Numbered from the stretch's first letter, positions 1 through 13,622 are shown. The stretch: DNA of 64,000 nucleotides from Eudorina sp. 2006-703-Eu-15 (GCA_003117195.1 BDSI01000012.1:186001-250000); one strand, 5' to 3'. Notes: a model not told the origin generated them from the sequence alone. A program made the numbers and translations.

Positions 1-3000
1 TGCTGTGATGCGCTTCCCGAGCTATCTGGCAAGCTCCGGGCATCATGGGTTGACCGTACCATGGGGGATACCGTACCATCGGGGATATTGAGGTGCCGAG
101 GCCTGCGGGACCCGACCTCGCGTTGCTGCGCTGCGCTTCACGAGCTATCTGGCAAGCTCCGGGCATCATGGATTGACCGTACCATGGGGGATATTGAGGT
201 GCCGAGGCCTGCGGGGCCCGACTTCGCGTTGCTGCGCTGCGCTTCCCGAGCTATCTGGCAAGCTCCGGGCATCATGTACCATGGGGGATATTGAGGTGCC
301 GAGGCCTGCGGGGCCCGACCTCGCGTTGCTGTGATGCGCTTCCCGAGCTATCTGGCAAGCTCCGGGCATCATGGGTTGACCGTACCATGGGGGATACCGT
401 ACCATCGGGGATATTGAGGTGCCGAGGCCTGCGGGACCCGACCTCGCGTTGCTGCGCTGCGCTTCACGAGCTATCTGGCAAGCTCCGGGCATCATGGATT
501 GACCGTACCATGGGGGATATTGAGGTGCCGAGGCCTGCGGGGCCCGACCTCGCGTTGCTGCGCTGCGCTTCCCGAGCTATCTGGCAAGCTCCGGGCATCA
601 TGGGTTGACCGTACCATGGGGGGTATTGAGGTGCCGAGGCCTGCGGGGCCCGACCTCGCGTTGCTGCGCTGCGCTTCCCGAGCTATCTGGCAAGCTCCGG
701 GCATCATGGGTTGACCGTACCATGGGGGGTATTGAGGTGCCGAGGCCTGCGGGGCCCGACCTCGCGTTGCTGCGCTGCGCTTCCCGAGTTATCTGGCAAG
801 CTCCGGGCATCATGGGTTGACCGTACCATGGGGGGTATTGAGGTGACGAGGCCTGCGGGGCCCGACCTCGCGTTGCTGCGCTGCGCTTCCCGAGCTATCT
901 GGCAAGCTCCGGGCATCATGGGTTGACCGTACCATAGGGGATACCGTACCATCGGGAATATTGAAGTGCCGAGGCCTGCGGGGCCCGACCTCGCGTTGCT
1001 GCGCTGCGCTTCCCGAGCTATCTGGCAAGCTCCGGGCATCATGGGTTGACCGTACCATGGGGGATATTGAGGTGCCGAGGCCTGCGGGGCCCGACCTCGC
1101 GTTGCTGCGCTGCGCTTCACGAGCTATCTGGCAAGCTCCGGGCATCATGTACCATGGGGTATATTGAGGTGCCGAGGCCTGCGGGGCCCGACCTCGCGTT
1201 GCTGTGATGCGCTTCCCGAGCTATCTGGCAAGCTCCGGGCATCATGGGTTGACCGTACCATGGGGGGTATTGAGGTGACGAGGCCTGCGGGGCCCGACCT
1301 CGCGTTGCTGCGCTGCGCTTCCCGAGTTATCTGGCAAGCTCCGGGCATCATGGGTTGACCGTACCATGGGGGGTATTGAGGTGACGAGGCCTGCGGGGCC
1401 CGACCTCGCGTTGCTGCGCTGCGCTTCCCGAGCTATCTGGCAAGCTCCGGGCATCATGGGTTGACCGTACCATGGGGGATACGGGGATATTGAAGTGCCG
1501 AGGCCTGCGGGGCCCGACCTCGCGTTGCTGCGCTGCGCTTCCCGAGCTATCTGGCAAGCTCCGGGCATCATGGGTTGACCGTACCATGGGGGATATTGAG
1601 GTGCCGAGGCCTGCGGGGCCCGACCTCGCGTTGCTGCGCTGCGCTTCCCGAGCTATCTGGCAAGCTCCGGGCATCATGGGTTGACCGTACCATGGGGGAT
1701 ACCGTACCATCGGGGATATTGAGGTGCCGAGGCCTGCGGGGCCCGACCTCGCGTTGCTGCGCTGCGCTTCCCGAGCTATCTGGCAAGCTCCGGGCATCAT
1801 GTACCATGGGGGGTATTGAGGTGCCGAGGCCTGCGGGGCCCGACCTCGCGTTGCTGTGATGCGCTTCCCGAGCTATCTGGCAAGCTCCGGGCATCATGGG
1901 TTGACCGTACCATGGGGGGTATTGAGGTGCCGAGGCCTGCGGGGCCCGACCTCGCGTTGCTGCGCTGCGCTTCCCGAGCTATCTGGCAAGCTCCGGGCAT
2001 CATGGGTTGACCGTACCATGGGGGGTATTGAGGTGACGAGGCCTGCGGGGCCCGACCTCGCGTTGCTGCGCTGCGCTTCACGAGCTATCTGGCAAGCTCC
2101 GGGCATCATGGGTTGACCGTACCATGGGGGGTATTGAGGTGCCGAGGCCTGCGGGGCCCGACCTCGCGTTGCTGCGCTGCGCTTCCCGAGCTATCTGGCA
2201 AGCTCCGGGCATCATGGGTTGACCGTACCATGGGGGATACCGTACCATCGGGGATATTGAGGTGCCGAGGCCTGCGGGGCCCGACCTCGCGTTGCTGCGC
2301 TGCGCTTCACGAGCTATCTGGCAAGCTCCGGGCATCATGTACCATGGGGTATATTGAGGTGCCGAGGCCTGCGGGGCCCGACCTCGCGTTGCTGTGATGC
2401 GCTTCCCGAGCTATCTGGCAAGCTCCGGGCATCATGGGTTGACCGTACCATGGAAGGTTTTGAGGTGCCGAGGCCTGCGGGGCCCGACCTCGCGTTGCTG
2501 CGCTGCGCTTCCCGAGCTATCTGGCAAGCTCCGGGCATCATGGATTGACCGTACCATGGGGATATTGAGGTGCCGAGGCCTGCGGGGCCCGACCTCGCGT
2601 TGCTGCGCTGCGCTTCCCGAGCTATCTGGCAAGCTCCGGGCATCATGGATTGACCGTACCATGGGGGATATTGAGGTGCCGAGGCCTGCGGGGCCCGACC
2701 TCGCGTTGCTGCGCTGCGCTTCCCGAGCTATCTGGCAAGCTCCGGGCATCATGGGTTGACCGTACCATGGGGGATATTGAGGTGCCGAGGCCTGCGGGGC
2801 CCGACCTCGCGTTGCTGCGCTGCGCTTCCCGAGCTATCTGGCAAGCTCCGGGCATCATGGGTTGACCGTACCATGGGGGATACCGTACCATCGGGGATAT
2901 TGAGGTGCCGAGGCCTGCGGGGCCCGACCTCGCGTTGCTGCGCTGCGCTTCACGAGCTATCTGGCAAGCTCCGGGCATCATGTACCGTACCATGGGGTAT

Positions 3001-5872
3001 ATTGAGGTGCCGAGGCCTGCGGGGCCCGACCTCGCGTTGCTGTGATGCGCTTCCCGAGCTATCTGGCAAGCTCCGGGCATCATGGGTTGACCGTACCATG
3101 GGGGTATTGAGGTGCCGAGGCCTGCGGGGCCCGACCTCGCGTTGCTGCGCTGCGCTTCCCGAGCTATCTGGCAAGCTCCGGGCATCATGGGTTGACCGTA
3201 CCATGGGGGGTATTGAGGTGACGAGGCCTGCGGGGCCCGACCTCGCGTTGCTGCGCTGCGCTTCACGAGCTATCTGACAAGCTCCGGGCATCATGGGTTG
3301 ACCGTACCATGGGGGGTATTGAGGTGACGAGGCCTGCGGGGCCCGACCTCGCGTTGCTGCGCTGCGCTTCCGAGCTATCTGGCAAGCTCCGGGCATCATG
3401 GGTTGACCGTACCATGGGGATACCGTACCATGGGGGATATTGAGGTGCCGAGGCCTGCGGGGCCCGACCTCGCGTTGCTGCGCTGCGCTTCCCGAGCTAT
3501 CTGGCAAGCTCCGGGCATCATGGGTTGACCGTACCATGGGGGTATTGAGGTGACGAGGCCTGCGGGGCCCGACCTCGCGTTGCTGCGCTGCGCTTCCCGA
3601 GCTATCTGGCAAGCTCCGGGCATCATGGGTTGACCGTACCATGGGGGGTATTGAGGTGCCGAGGCCTGCGGGGCCCGACCTCGCGTTGCTGCGCTGCGCT
3701 TCCCGAGCTATCTGGCAAGCTCCGGGCATCATGGGTTGACCGTACCATGGGGGTACCGTACCATCGGGGATATTGAGGTGCCGAGGCCTGCGGGGCCCGA
3801 CCTCGCGTTGCTGCGCTGCGCTTCACGAGCTATCTGGCAAGCTCCGGGCATCATGTACCATGGGGTATATTGAGGTGCCGAGGCCTGCGGGGCCCGACCT
3901 CGCGTTGCTGTGATGCGCTTCCCGAGCTATCTGGCAAGCTCCGGGCATCATGGGTTGACCGTACCATGGGGGGTATTGAGGTGCCGAGGCCTGCGGGGCC
4001 CGACCTCGCGTTGCTGCGCTGCGCTTCCCGAGCTATCTGGCAAGCTCCGGGCATCATGGATTGACCGTACCATGGGGGATATTGAGGTGCCGAGGCCTGC
4101 GGGGCCCGACCTCGCGTTGCTGCGCTGCGCTTCCCGAGCTATCTGGCAAGCTCCGGGCATCATGGATTGACCGTACCATGGGGGGTATTGAGGTGCCGAG
4201 GCCTGCGGGGCCCGACCTCGCGTTGCTGTGATGCGCTTCCCGAGCTATCTGGCAAGCTTCGGGCATCATGGATTGACCGTACCATGGGGGATATTGAGGT
4301 GCCGAGGCCTGCGGGGCCCGACCTCGCGTTGCTGCGCTGCGCTTCCGAGCTATCTGCAAGCTCCGGGCATCATGGGTTGACCGTACCATGGGGGTATTGA
4401 GGTGCGAGGCCTGCGGGGCCGACCTCGCGTTGCTGCGCTGCGCTTCCCGAGCTATCTGGCAAGCTCCGGGCATCATGGGTTGACCGTACCATGGGGATAT
4501 TGAGGTGCCGAGGCCTGCGGGGCCCGACCTCGCGTTGCTGCGCTGCGCTTCCCGAGCTATCTGGCAAGCTCCGGGCATCATGGGTTGACCGTACCATGGG
4601 GATATTGAGGTGCCGAGGCCTGCGGGGCCGACCTCGCGTTGCTGCGCTGCGCTTCCGAGCTATCTGGCAAGCTCCGGGCATCATGGGTTGACCGTACCAT
4701 GGGGGGTATTGAGGTGCGAGGCCTGCGGGCCCGACCTCGCGTTGCTGCGCTGCGCTTCCCGAGCTATCTGGCAAGCTCCGGGCATCATGGGTTGACCGTA
4801 CCATGGGGGTATTGAGGTGCCGAGGCCTGCGGGGCCCGACCTCGCGTTGCTGCGCTGCGCTTCCCGAGCTATCTGGCAAGCTCCGGGCATCATGGGTTGA
4901 CCGTACCATGGGGGTATTGAGGTGCCGAGGCCTGCGGGGCCCGACCTCGCGTTGCTGCGCTGCGCTTCCCGAGCTATCTGGCAAGCTCCGGGCATCATGG
5001 ATTGACCGTACCATGGGGGATATTGAGGTGCCGAGGCCTGCGGGACCCGACCTCGCGTTGCTGCGCTGCGCTTCCCGAGCTATCTGGCAAGCTCCGGGCA
5101 TCATGGGTTGACCGTACCATGGGGGGTATTGAGGTGACGAGGCCTGCGGGGCCCGACCTCGCGTTGCTGCGCTGCGCTTCCCGAGCTATCTGGCAAGCTC
5201 CGGGCATCATGGGTTGACCGTACCATGGGGGATACCGTACCATGGGGGATATTGAGGTGCCGAGGCCTGCGGGGCCCGACCTCGCGTTGCTGCGCTGCGC
5301 TTCCCGAGCTATCTGGCAAGCTCCGGGCATCATGGGTTGACCGTACCATGGGGGGTATTGAGGTGCCGAGGCCTGCGGGGCCCGACCTCGCGTTGCTGCG
5401 CTGCGCTTCCCGAGCTATCTGGCAAGCTCCGGGCATCATGGATTGACCGTACCATGGGGGATATTGAGGTGCCGAGGCCTGCGGGGCCCGACCTCGCGTT
5501 GCTGCGCTGCGCTTCCCGAGCTATCTGGCAAGCTCCGGGCATCATGGGTTGACCGTACCATGGGGGGTATTGAGGTGCCGAGGCCTGCGGGGCCCGACCT
5601 CGCGTTGCTGCGCTGCGCTTCCCGAGCTATCTGGCAAGCTCCGGGCATCATGGGTTGACCGTACCATGGGGGGTATTGAGGTGCCGAGGCCTGCGGGGCC
5701 CGACCTCGCGTTGCTGCGCTGCGCTTCCCGAGCTATCTGGCAAGCTCCGGGCATCATGGATTGACCGTACCATGGGGGATATTGAGGTGCCGAGGCCTGC
5801 GGGGCCCGACCTCGCGTTGCTGCGCTGCGCTTCCCGAGCTATCTGGCAAGCTCCGGGCATCATGGGTTGACC
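1..5872. repeat. Tandem satellite array, 106-bp unit, about 55 copies
   Basis: Near-identical units of 106 bp run from the window edge to a sharp end at about 5872; each contains CGAGGCCTGCGGGGCCCGAC and GAGCTATCTGGCAAGCTCCG. Some units carry a 17-bp insertion (about 123 bp; for example near 67, 388, 1697, 2236, 2878 and 3751) and others lack 9 bp (near 273, 1143, 1797, 2335 and 3851). Units near 4330-4800 have extra single-base deletions. The unit is not a multiple of three, so long ORFs here only cycle through repeat frames and are not genes. Satellites of this kind are typical of heterochromatin, centromeres or subtelomeres; which one applies cannot be told here. The array continues beyond the left edge. 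Confidence 0.97.
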
Positions 5873-7828
5873 CTGGCCGCATCTGTTTCCTTTTGACTGC
5901 CCCTTACAGGTGGACGTCCTGGGCCCCCTCCGTCGCCCACTCACATGACGGGATAGGGGAAACCCTCCTGTTCGTGTTTCCAGGATTGGCTCCGCGCAAG
6001 ATGGGTGAGATGCTGTCGCGTGGCTAGCATGTTGCTGAGGCTCCGCGGGCATAGCGGACATCGCCTGGGGATCCGGCTGGAAATCCGCGGTATGGCCCAT
6101 TGCGTCCTCACCCCCCGCCCATATCACCTTGTCCCCGCCCTGCCAACGCGCCCCACACCCCCTCCGCACGGCTTGAACATATTCACCATTGTCCCATCTA
6201 GGGTACTGTAGGGATTGCCATTCGGACCATTACTCTGGCAACAGCGCAGCTGCAATCTGTCCACTCATATCCTGCACCCCCTCCCTCCCCCCGCTTCCCA
6301 CTCCCCCCAGGCGTGCGCCGCCCATATGGGCTAGCTGGCGTGCTTGCCGGGATGGTTGCAATCGTTGAAGAGGTTTCGAAGCTGTGAGGAACCTCCGAGG
6401 CATCCCCTCAACATGCTGATTTGCGGATCGCAGCGGTCTCCTAATGGCGCTGATGGATAGCCCAAAGTCCTTCCCCGCTTTGGACTCCTCCGGCGTCACT
6501 GTGGCCGCGCATTGGCCGCCTTCTGCTCATCGCCCCCTACCTGGCGACCCCTCCCCTGCCGGCGCCAAGAAGGACGCGGGGGCAGTGCAGCTGCCGGCGT
6601 CTCTCACGTGGCCACGTGGGGGGTCCGGCGGCGGTGGTGCTGGGTGGTGGCGGAGGCCGGAGGGCGGGGTTGGGGCTTCTGGGTCCTGCCGTGGCTGCCT
6701 CAGGCTACGAGATCCTTCGTTGAGATCCTTCGTTGGAGTGAAGGCTGTACGAGAGAAACCGGATGTACGAAAGTACCGTTACCAGGTTCCAGCGGATGGA
6801 TGACCGCCCGGTGTGTGCGACAAGGGCTGCTGGTTGCCGGTGGGGGAGCTCGTCCGTGTCCTGCTGTATTGGCGCGACGCGGGTTGGAGTTCCGCGGCGG
6901 CGGCGGAGTGCTCGCTGCCGATGACCCGGCAGCGATATGCCGGCGTCTGGAGGACTCGTGAATGAGACTCTGCGCGGAATGGCACGGCACCGCGTGTGAC
7001 GATTCGCCAGGGCGCCGATGCAACCAGGAGACCTGCTGCCCCTCCGCCAAGGACCTTCACTGATCGACTTTCAGAGTACGGTATCAGGCAGTCTGCGGGG
7101 CTGCAGTCTGCGGGGGCTGTGGGCAGCAGTCTACGGGGGCTGTGGGCAGCAGTCCGCACTCTGCGGCTTGGGTGAGTGCGTCTCAGCAGGGGGCCGTTAG
7201 CAGGCGTGGAGACGGGAGGCGCTGCTTGCGGGGATGCAGGTCTTCGGTGCGCGGCGGATCGCCAGGGTGCGGCATTTTGGAGGGCAGAACGGATGGAAGT
7301 ATCTATCCTTCGCCCCAGGCCCAGCCCTGGCTGGTGCTGGTCCTGGCTCGCTGATCTCTAGGGTGTGCTGTCCTGGGGGATGGCGGGCGCGGGTTCTCGC
7401 GTGTGGGGGGGAGTACGCAAGCACGGGGGAGGAGCGTCATTACGTGTAGCCAAACTCTGGTTCTACCCTTTTGCTTGACGCCGAACCGGGAGAGGACTGG
7501 AACTTGATCCTATCGTTCAGAGCATCAGAGGGTGTCGCCGCTCATATTATACATCAACATTGCGACCCCGTGGTTCGTCGCGCGGTTGACATCGTTGACA
7601 TGGCACCTTCATGATAACCGAGAACACAGCCCCATGCCGCCTACGATGGCTACAGGAAGGGTTTCCTCCTGCTCAGTGCTCACCGGACCGGGTCCACGGG
7701 AACATCATTATTGTTAGAAAGGGGGATGGCCCGGCATGCAGTAGTCCCCGCGGTGTCTCCTTTGTCTGACACCGAACGCGCCATTCACTACACCCGACCA
7801 CGCATACTATGCACGCCACCCCAAGGCC
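5873..7828. other. Intergenic DNA between satellite and first gene
   Basis: Unique, GC-rich DNA follows the satellite. The open frames here are short, overlap on both strands, and show no recognisable domain or phase-consistent exon series. I see no gene, RNA or mobile element that I can support. Confidence 0.5.
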
Positions 7829-7833
7829 TTACA
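7829..7833 (-). terminator. TGTAA poly(A) signal of the secreted-protein gene
   Basis: TGTAA on the minus strand lies 90 bp past the stop codon at 7923. TGTAA is the established poly(A) signal of chlorophyte algae, and the spacing fits. Confidence 0.6.
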
Positions 7834-7922
7834 CGTGCGCCGCATGCGCTCATTGACGAGGGTGTGTCCCACCCACACGACCGGTCACTGTCCCCGCAGC
7901 TGGAGACAGGACGCCCTGCGGT

Positions 7923-10900
7923 CTACAGCTGCAACAAACGCTGGATCTCCGCCGCCATGTCCGCCAGCACGCCGCCCCGATGCTGCCCCGCCGACTCCTC
8001 CGCCACCCCCCCCTCCAGACCGCCCACGCCACCGCCCGACGCGGTCCGCTGTGCTCCCGCTCCCGTCACTGGGGCTCCCGCTTGAAGCCCCTGCTTTTGC
8101 GACAACGTCTCGACATCTGTGGCGGCAGGTGCGGCGCTGCCGGACGATGCGGCCTCAACTCCGTTTTGGGGGCCGCTACCGGTGTCGGTTCCGGGCGTCT
8201 CGTCCGCTCTGCCTCCGCCGCCGGCGGTGACAGACGCCCTCCGCAGCACGCCCTCGACCTGCAGACGGAGCGCAGTCAGGCCCGCCGCGCGCACCCCCTC
8301 AAAAATCTGGGCGAGGTCCGCTCCCCTTGGCGCCCTCGAGGGCCGCCCGGCGGTCTCGGAGCTCTGCTGCTGCTGCTGTCGCTGCTGCTCCGCAGATCCG
8401 GACCCGGGCGGCTGCTGCTGCTGGTGCTGCTGCTGCTGCGCCTGGCTCCGCTGCTGCTGCGGCGGCTGCGGATCACCACGTGCCTGCGCCGTGCCGGAAG
8501 TCGCTGACGAAGCGGAGGGGCGCGGTGGCGAGCGCGGCCGCGGCGGTGCCGGCTCCCGCAGCAGCTGGCTGGCCAGGTTTTCGGCAGCGCCTGGGAAGCC
8601 CAGGTCCCGCAGCAACGCACCGGCGGCCGCCGCCAGCGCCGACGCCCATGTGTCGTTCCCGCCGGAGTCTCTGCCGCTGGCACCACCGCTGGTGCCGCGA
8701 CCGCCACCGCCGGTGCCGCCATCGCCATCACCAGCCGTGCCGGTACCGCGGTCCTCGCCGCTGTTAGTGCCGCGGTAGTCTGCCGGGCTGCTGCTGCTGC
8801 TGCTGCTGGTATGGATGGGATTGCTGAGAACTGGGTCATCATCGGCCGCCCAGGCGTCGATGGCCGTCCGTATGGCGTCTCCGTGCCTGCACCGCGACAT
8901 AACACGTCACGCGCCTCCGGCACCAAACCCGTCTGCTCTGAGCATCTGACGCTTCGGCGTCCCAACCTAGGCTCTATTACGCTGCACCTCACCTCCTCAA
9001 TGCCGCCAACAGGACGTCCGCGGGGAGGGTGTGCATTTCAGCCAGCTGGGCCATCTCGCCGCCGCCGCCGCTGCCGCTGTTGTTATTACTATCGCCGCCA
9101 CCGCTGCCTGCACCCGCACCTGCACCCGCGCTGCTGCCGCTGCTGCCGGCGCCACCTGCGCCCGCCGCCACACGAGCTTTGCGCTGCTGCCACCCGGCGA
9201 CGCGCTGCCGCCACTTTTCGACCACGTCGCGGGGCCGCTCCCCGGGCTGCCACAGGTCCACCGTCACGGAGGCGGCCAGGCCGTACTGGTACGTTGACTT
9301 GCACTCCTGCAGGCACACACAGGCAACGAGGGGGGTCTCTTATCTAAACACACAGGCAACGAGGGGCTCAACTACGGACCCACGGGCACCGCGCAGCACG
9401 TCCCGCCTACCGGTGTCCAGCGGTATAGTAGCAGGCTCAGGAATCAGGATCATGGCTTCATGAGCAGTCAGGCACGCAGGGAAGCCGGCCACCTCACCGT
9501 TGCGACGAACTGCGCTGGGGCCTGGTAGGCGGAGGTGTAGCGGGGCACCGTGCGGGTGATGGTGACCGACGGGTCGGTGCAGGCCAGGACCAGGTCGCGC
9601 TGGATCGGCTCCGCGACGCGGCTCAGCGTGCAGCTGCCGGTCGTACGCGTGTACGACACCCCCGGGCCTGTCCCCCAACCCACCCGTGGCGAGAAACGTC
9701 GGACGCGTGCGGGCGGGTGCCGTACCCGGAACGGAGTCAGGGCACGAGGAGGCACGAGATGTGTCCCGAGGACATCCTGACACTGCGCTGCGATCGTCGT
9801 CAGACTTCATCACCGGGGAGACGCACAACGGGGAACGAACACGCGGCACGGAAACCTAGAGCCGGACGCTTGGCGCAGTGATACAGTGTATAAAGCGCCG
9901 GGAGCCTAGGGACGCATGGAGGGCAGCAGCTCAGAAGGGCTGGCCGTTGGCCGTGGCCTCCAAGCCGCTCCCCGCCAAGAAACGCTCCTCGCAGGGTCAC
10001 ACTTTGACGCCCCGCCGCGCCGTCGTCTGCAACTCTGTAACTTGCTTCGTCTGGGCTCGTTCCGGGCTGTTGTTACAGTCCTTCACAGTCCCTGTCACCC
10101 CGCACGCACCGACTAGGGTGGCAGGGACGTCCGTGGGCGGCGTGAAGACTGGCTGGCTGCATTCCTGGTTCAGCGCCTGCTGCAGCCGCTCCGAGAACGG
10201 CCGCACCGCTGTCCGTAGCCTGCCCGCCGCGGCCTCCAGCCCCTCCGCCCGCGCCCGCATCCAGTCGTCACCGGCTGCCCGCAGCTCCGCACCGAGCGCC
10301 CTGCGGGTAGTACGGCGCCGCGCGGGATGACGTCAAGACAGACGGACAGATTTGTACACGGGTCACCGTACAATACGGTGCTCATAGTTCATAATAGCCA
10401 CCCAGCGCTGCATGTGTTCACGTGCCGTACGGCATGTACAGCCGGCACCAGCATAAGTACGCGTGTCTCCTGTCTGCATGAGTATGCACTTATGTTGTTT
10501 CGAGCTTCCGTGCCTTGGTACCCACGTTGCGTGGGGACTACGGCACTGCCGTGGCAAAGACGCCCCGGCAGCTGGGGTCACCGCGTGGCGTGGTGGTCCG
10601 TATGCAACCGATACAAGGCGGATCCTGAGCCCCGACCGGACCTTCCAGTGGGCCCAGACAGCTGGTAGGCGCCTCGCCTCATCACTGACCTGAACCCGTC
10701 CAGAAGCCCTCCACAGATCCAGACCCCTGCCGGACACGTCCGCACGTGGACCGGCACCCTCCACATGAGCGGCTGTGCCGCCCACACCCGCCCACACCCA
10801 ATCACGCGCCCTGCCGTTCCCTTTTCCTTTTGTCAATGAAGACAACGAAACCGCAAAAAAGCAACAAGCCGATAACAGCCGATGTTGGGATTGACGAAGA

Positions 10901-11469
10901 CGCTGCCGCCCCCTCCCCTCTCTCGTACCCCACATCCCGGGCCCCACCGCACGGTGGCCGCCAGGGTCGTCAGCCGCTCCGCGATCTCGCCCTGCTGCGG
11001 CAGCAGCAGCTCCTGTTTGGCGCCTGCGGCCGCCTGGGTGACATGGCCACTGAGCGCTGCGAGGGCCTCCAGCTTCCTGCTGTTGCTGCTGCTGTCGTCA
11101 CTGCTGCTGCCACTGCTGCTGCCGCTCGCACCTGAGAAGGCCACACCGCCGTAAGAACATGCATCTGTGAAGGTACGCACCGGCGGCTGCTGGCCCCCAG
11201 GATATGCAGTAGTGACTAAGCGGCTCTGCTTAAATGGTCACATGGGGGATGAAGCTGGTTGACGGCGCCCCAAGATATCGGTGGGTGCGCCCCGGAGTTC
11301 GCGCGTGAGTGGCGGTGTGCAACTCCATGACAGGGGCCGCAAAGCGCGGCGTTGCCTCGGTGGGTGAACGACGAGGAGGGTTACCTGAGCCAGCAGCCGG
11401 GGACCACCACACAGACAGCGCCACGAGTACAACCGCACATGAGGCCGGCCGCAACGAAAAGCACCTCAT
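7923..11469 (-). CDS. Predicted secreted protein of unknown function, 672 aa, 7 exons
   Basis: Exons, in transcript order: 11385-11469, 10953-11164, 10690-10772, 10110-10300, 9498-9667, 8993-9306 and 7923-8886. All junctions are GT-AG, codon phases agree across every intron, and the total is 673 codons including stop. The protein starts MRCFSLRPASCAVVLVALSV, a clear signal peptide, followed by a Ser/Gly-rich stretch. Next come predicted helices around ALGAELRAAGDDWMRARAEG, then a cysteine-containing, beta-looking part (SCTLSRVAEPIQRDLVLACT) and a segment with VTVDLWQPGERPRDVVEKW. The 320-aa last exon is rich in Gly, Ala and Gln but has helical islands such as ENLASQLLREP and a C-terminal AAEIQRLLQL. 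I recognise no family. It probably acts in the secretory pathway or outside the cell; a plastid or mitochondrial target is less likely from the hydrophobic start. The exon 2 boundaries and the fifth exon start are the least certain. Confidence 0.68.
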
Positions 11470-13538
11470 CTAGTACAATTAGGCACAAAGCATGGGGAGA
11501 AACGTTTTTGGATGCGATGTCCCCGCATCGCCACGGCAATGGCCCGTGCTGCAGGCTCAATTGTTGGTGGGTGCTTCGTCGGGGCCATCCGAGAAAAAGG
11601 AGGCGCTACGGCGTGTGAGACGTTTGGCGCTGGGGAACCGTGATACAGTTGCCTTTCACATCACAGCATCCGTTTGGGTCGAATTCGTGTCACTTGAGAT
11701 ATCCTGGCTTCGTGGGCACCTTGGCTGGATCCGGCATTCCCCGACCGGCGTCGATTGCGGTTCCAGTTTGAGCCTGAGCAGCGCACGGGCACCACCCCCC
11801 GCTTGCGACCAACTACTGTAACCCTCAGCAAAGAAGCACATTATGCTGAAGTAGCATAAGCCCGTCGCCGCTATCTGAGAGCTCCGACTGTGAATTCCGC
11901 TGGACCACGAGGCGCATTGGCGGGTCATCCCCTGAACCCCACGGAGCATCAGGGCCGCATTATGACCCGCATGGCTGCCTTGCATGCCAATCGCCCGTAC
12001 TCATGCCGCTGCATGAGCATCCGGGGATCTGACTGAACCCGTCTGGTTCTGGCACCCCCTACCGGCAGAACAACTCGCCGAGTGTAGCCCGTGCCTGCCA
12101 ACGGGTCCACGGGCACAAACGAATTGCGGGGTAGACCGGACACCAGTGCCCGCTTTCCGCAACGACTTCTCTGCGAGCAAACCGTGCAGTACGAGTCATC
12201 TCATGCTGTCCTCATCCTTCGCTTCATCCGGGCGTTACAGACAAGCTGTTTGGGCAGCTTGAGGTTGGGGTTCACCCGGATCCGACGTCTTGTCAACTCA
12301 AGAACAAAGACACATTTGCAACGATCCGGTACAAGTCCGTCATCTCACTGTACATCTTGCGAGCAGAAACAAGTGCCTTGCACGCCAAATTACTACTCGC
12401 CCCATGAATGCTCCCGTGCAGTGCGACGTGGCAGGCCACAACCACAAAGAAATGCGCGTGATCAATGAGTTGCTCAGCTAGAGTGCGACAGCGCATGTAT
12501 CAATCAGGATAAACAAACCAGCAGCTTTGCGACCCCGCTCTCCCCTAGGAAACCTTGGCTGACGGATTGGCGACAACGAGTGAAAATCAGCCGGGCCAAG
12601 CGCGTGCTCCAGCGGTCGACCTGCCCGGTGCTTGGAGCAAAGAGCTTGCAGCAAAGCGCACGACAATATCACCACTGTACCATATCCCAACGTGAGCAGC
12701 GAACCCCCTCAATGCTTTTGTGGCCATGGCGACATGCGCGGTGTTCGCCGTGTGCTGCTGCTCCTGCAGTGACCGCTGTCGCTGTCGTGCCGTGGCAGTT
12801 GAAGGCGAGTGGCAGTGCGAGTGCACGTGCATGTTGGTGCCGTGCCGGGCATGTGGGGAGTACGTCCATGCCAGTCCAGTCAAGCTCCGCTGCCGTGGTG
12901 CCGCCACATTGCTGCCCAAAAGGTTGCCTCCCACAATTCATCCACGTGACACGCAGCATCGTGCCTCACATCAATATATATGTATGTTTACTTGTTGTGC
13001 CAGTGTAGAGCAAGACAGCATCACAAAGCCATGTCGTGTCGTGCGCTGTGGTTCATCGGCCGGTTCGTGCCAGGCAGCAGCGATTACAGGGTGTGTCCGC
13101 CCGTGGTGGCGCGGGGATGCGAGGCGGCGGTGTGGTTCGATTCGCGGTGGGTGCGGTGATAGATTGAAAGAGAGGAAGGATGCCACAGAGCGTGGGTGCG
13201 CACCAAGCGATGATGGTCCTGCATGAGTGCAGACGGAACCGACAGGCAGATGCGGTGTGGTGCCGCGTGAAGGTGTTGGGTTGCAGGTGCAAGGTAACAA
13301 GCCGAGAACGGGCTGCGCTGAGCACGTCGGCCGCTGAGACTCACCACACACACACACACGAAACAGCAAATACAAACGCGAAGGATGCTCCAAACGGGTT
13401 TAGTCACGGCCGCACACAAACATGGGGACAGCAACCTACCTTACAGTAGTCAACCCTCCGCCTTCTTGCGATCCCATCCGCAGGCCGGGCCCCACTTACC
13501 GTGAAAACCGCCGAGACACTAGACTACGTGTCCCCCCA
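11470..13538. other. Intergenic region upstream of the secreted-protein gene
   Basis: About 2 kb between the start of one minus-strand gene and the poly(A) signal of the next. It should hold the promoter of the gene starting at 11469. I see only short overlapping frames and no recognisable coding or RNA element. Confidence 0.5.
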
Positions 13539-13543
13539 TTACA
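13539..13543 (-). terminator. TGTAA poly(A) signal of the RRM gene
   Basis: TGTAA on the minus strand, 80 bp past the stop codon at 13623, the usual green-algal distance. Confidence 0.65.
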
Positions 13544-13622
13544 TCATGTCACTCCGTGCCCCTAGCAGATGCGCCCGCACCTGCAAAGCGCCGCTGCCAT
13601 CACAGCGCTCCTGCCGCGTCCA

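Noticed and set aside
166..5757. Many repeated ORFs such as MMPGACQIAREAQRSN... over the satellite
   Set aside because: They are frame-cycling translations of a 106-bp satellite; both strands and all frames give similar peptides and none has independent support.
1..5872. CRISPR-like array
   Set aside because: Units are contiguous with no unique spacers, and the window is eukaryotic.
6230..7449. Several 60-150-codon ORFs between satellite and first gene
   Set aside because: Overlapping frames on both strands, no domain, no consistent splice series, no signal peptide or poly(A) signal.
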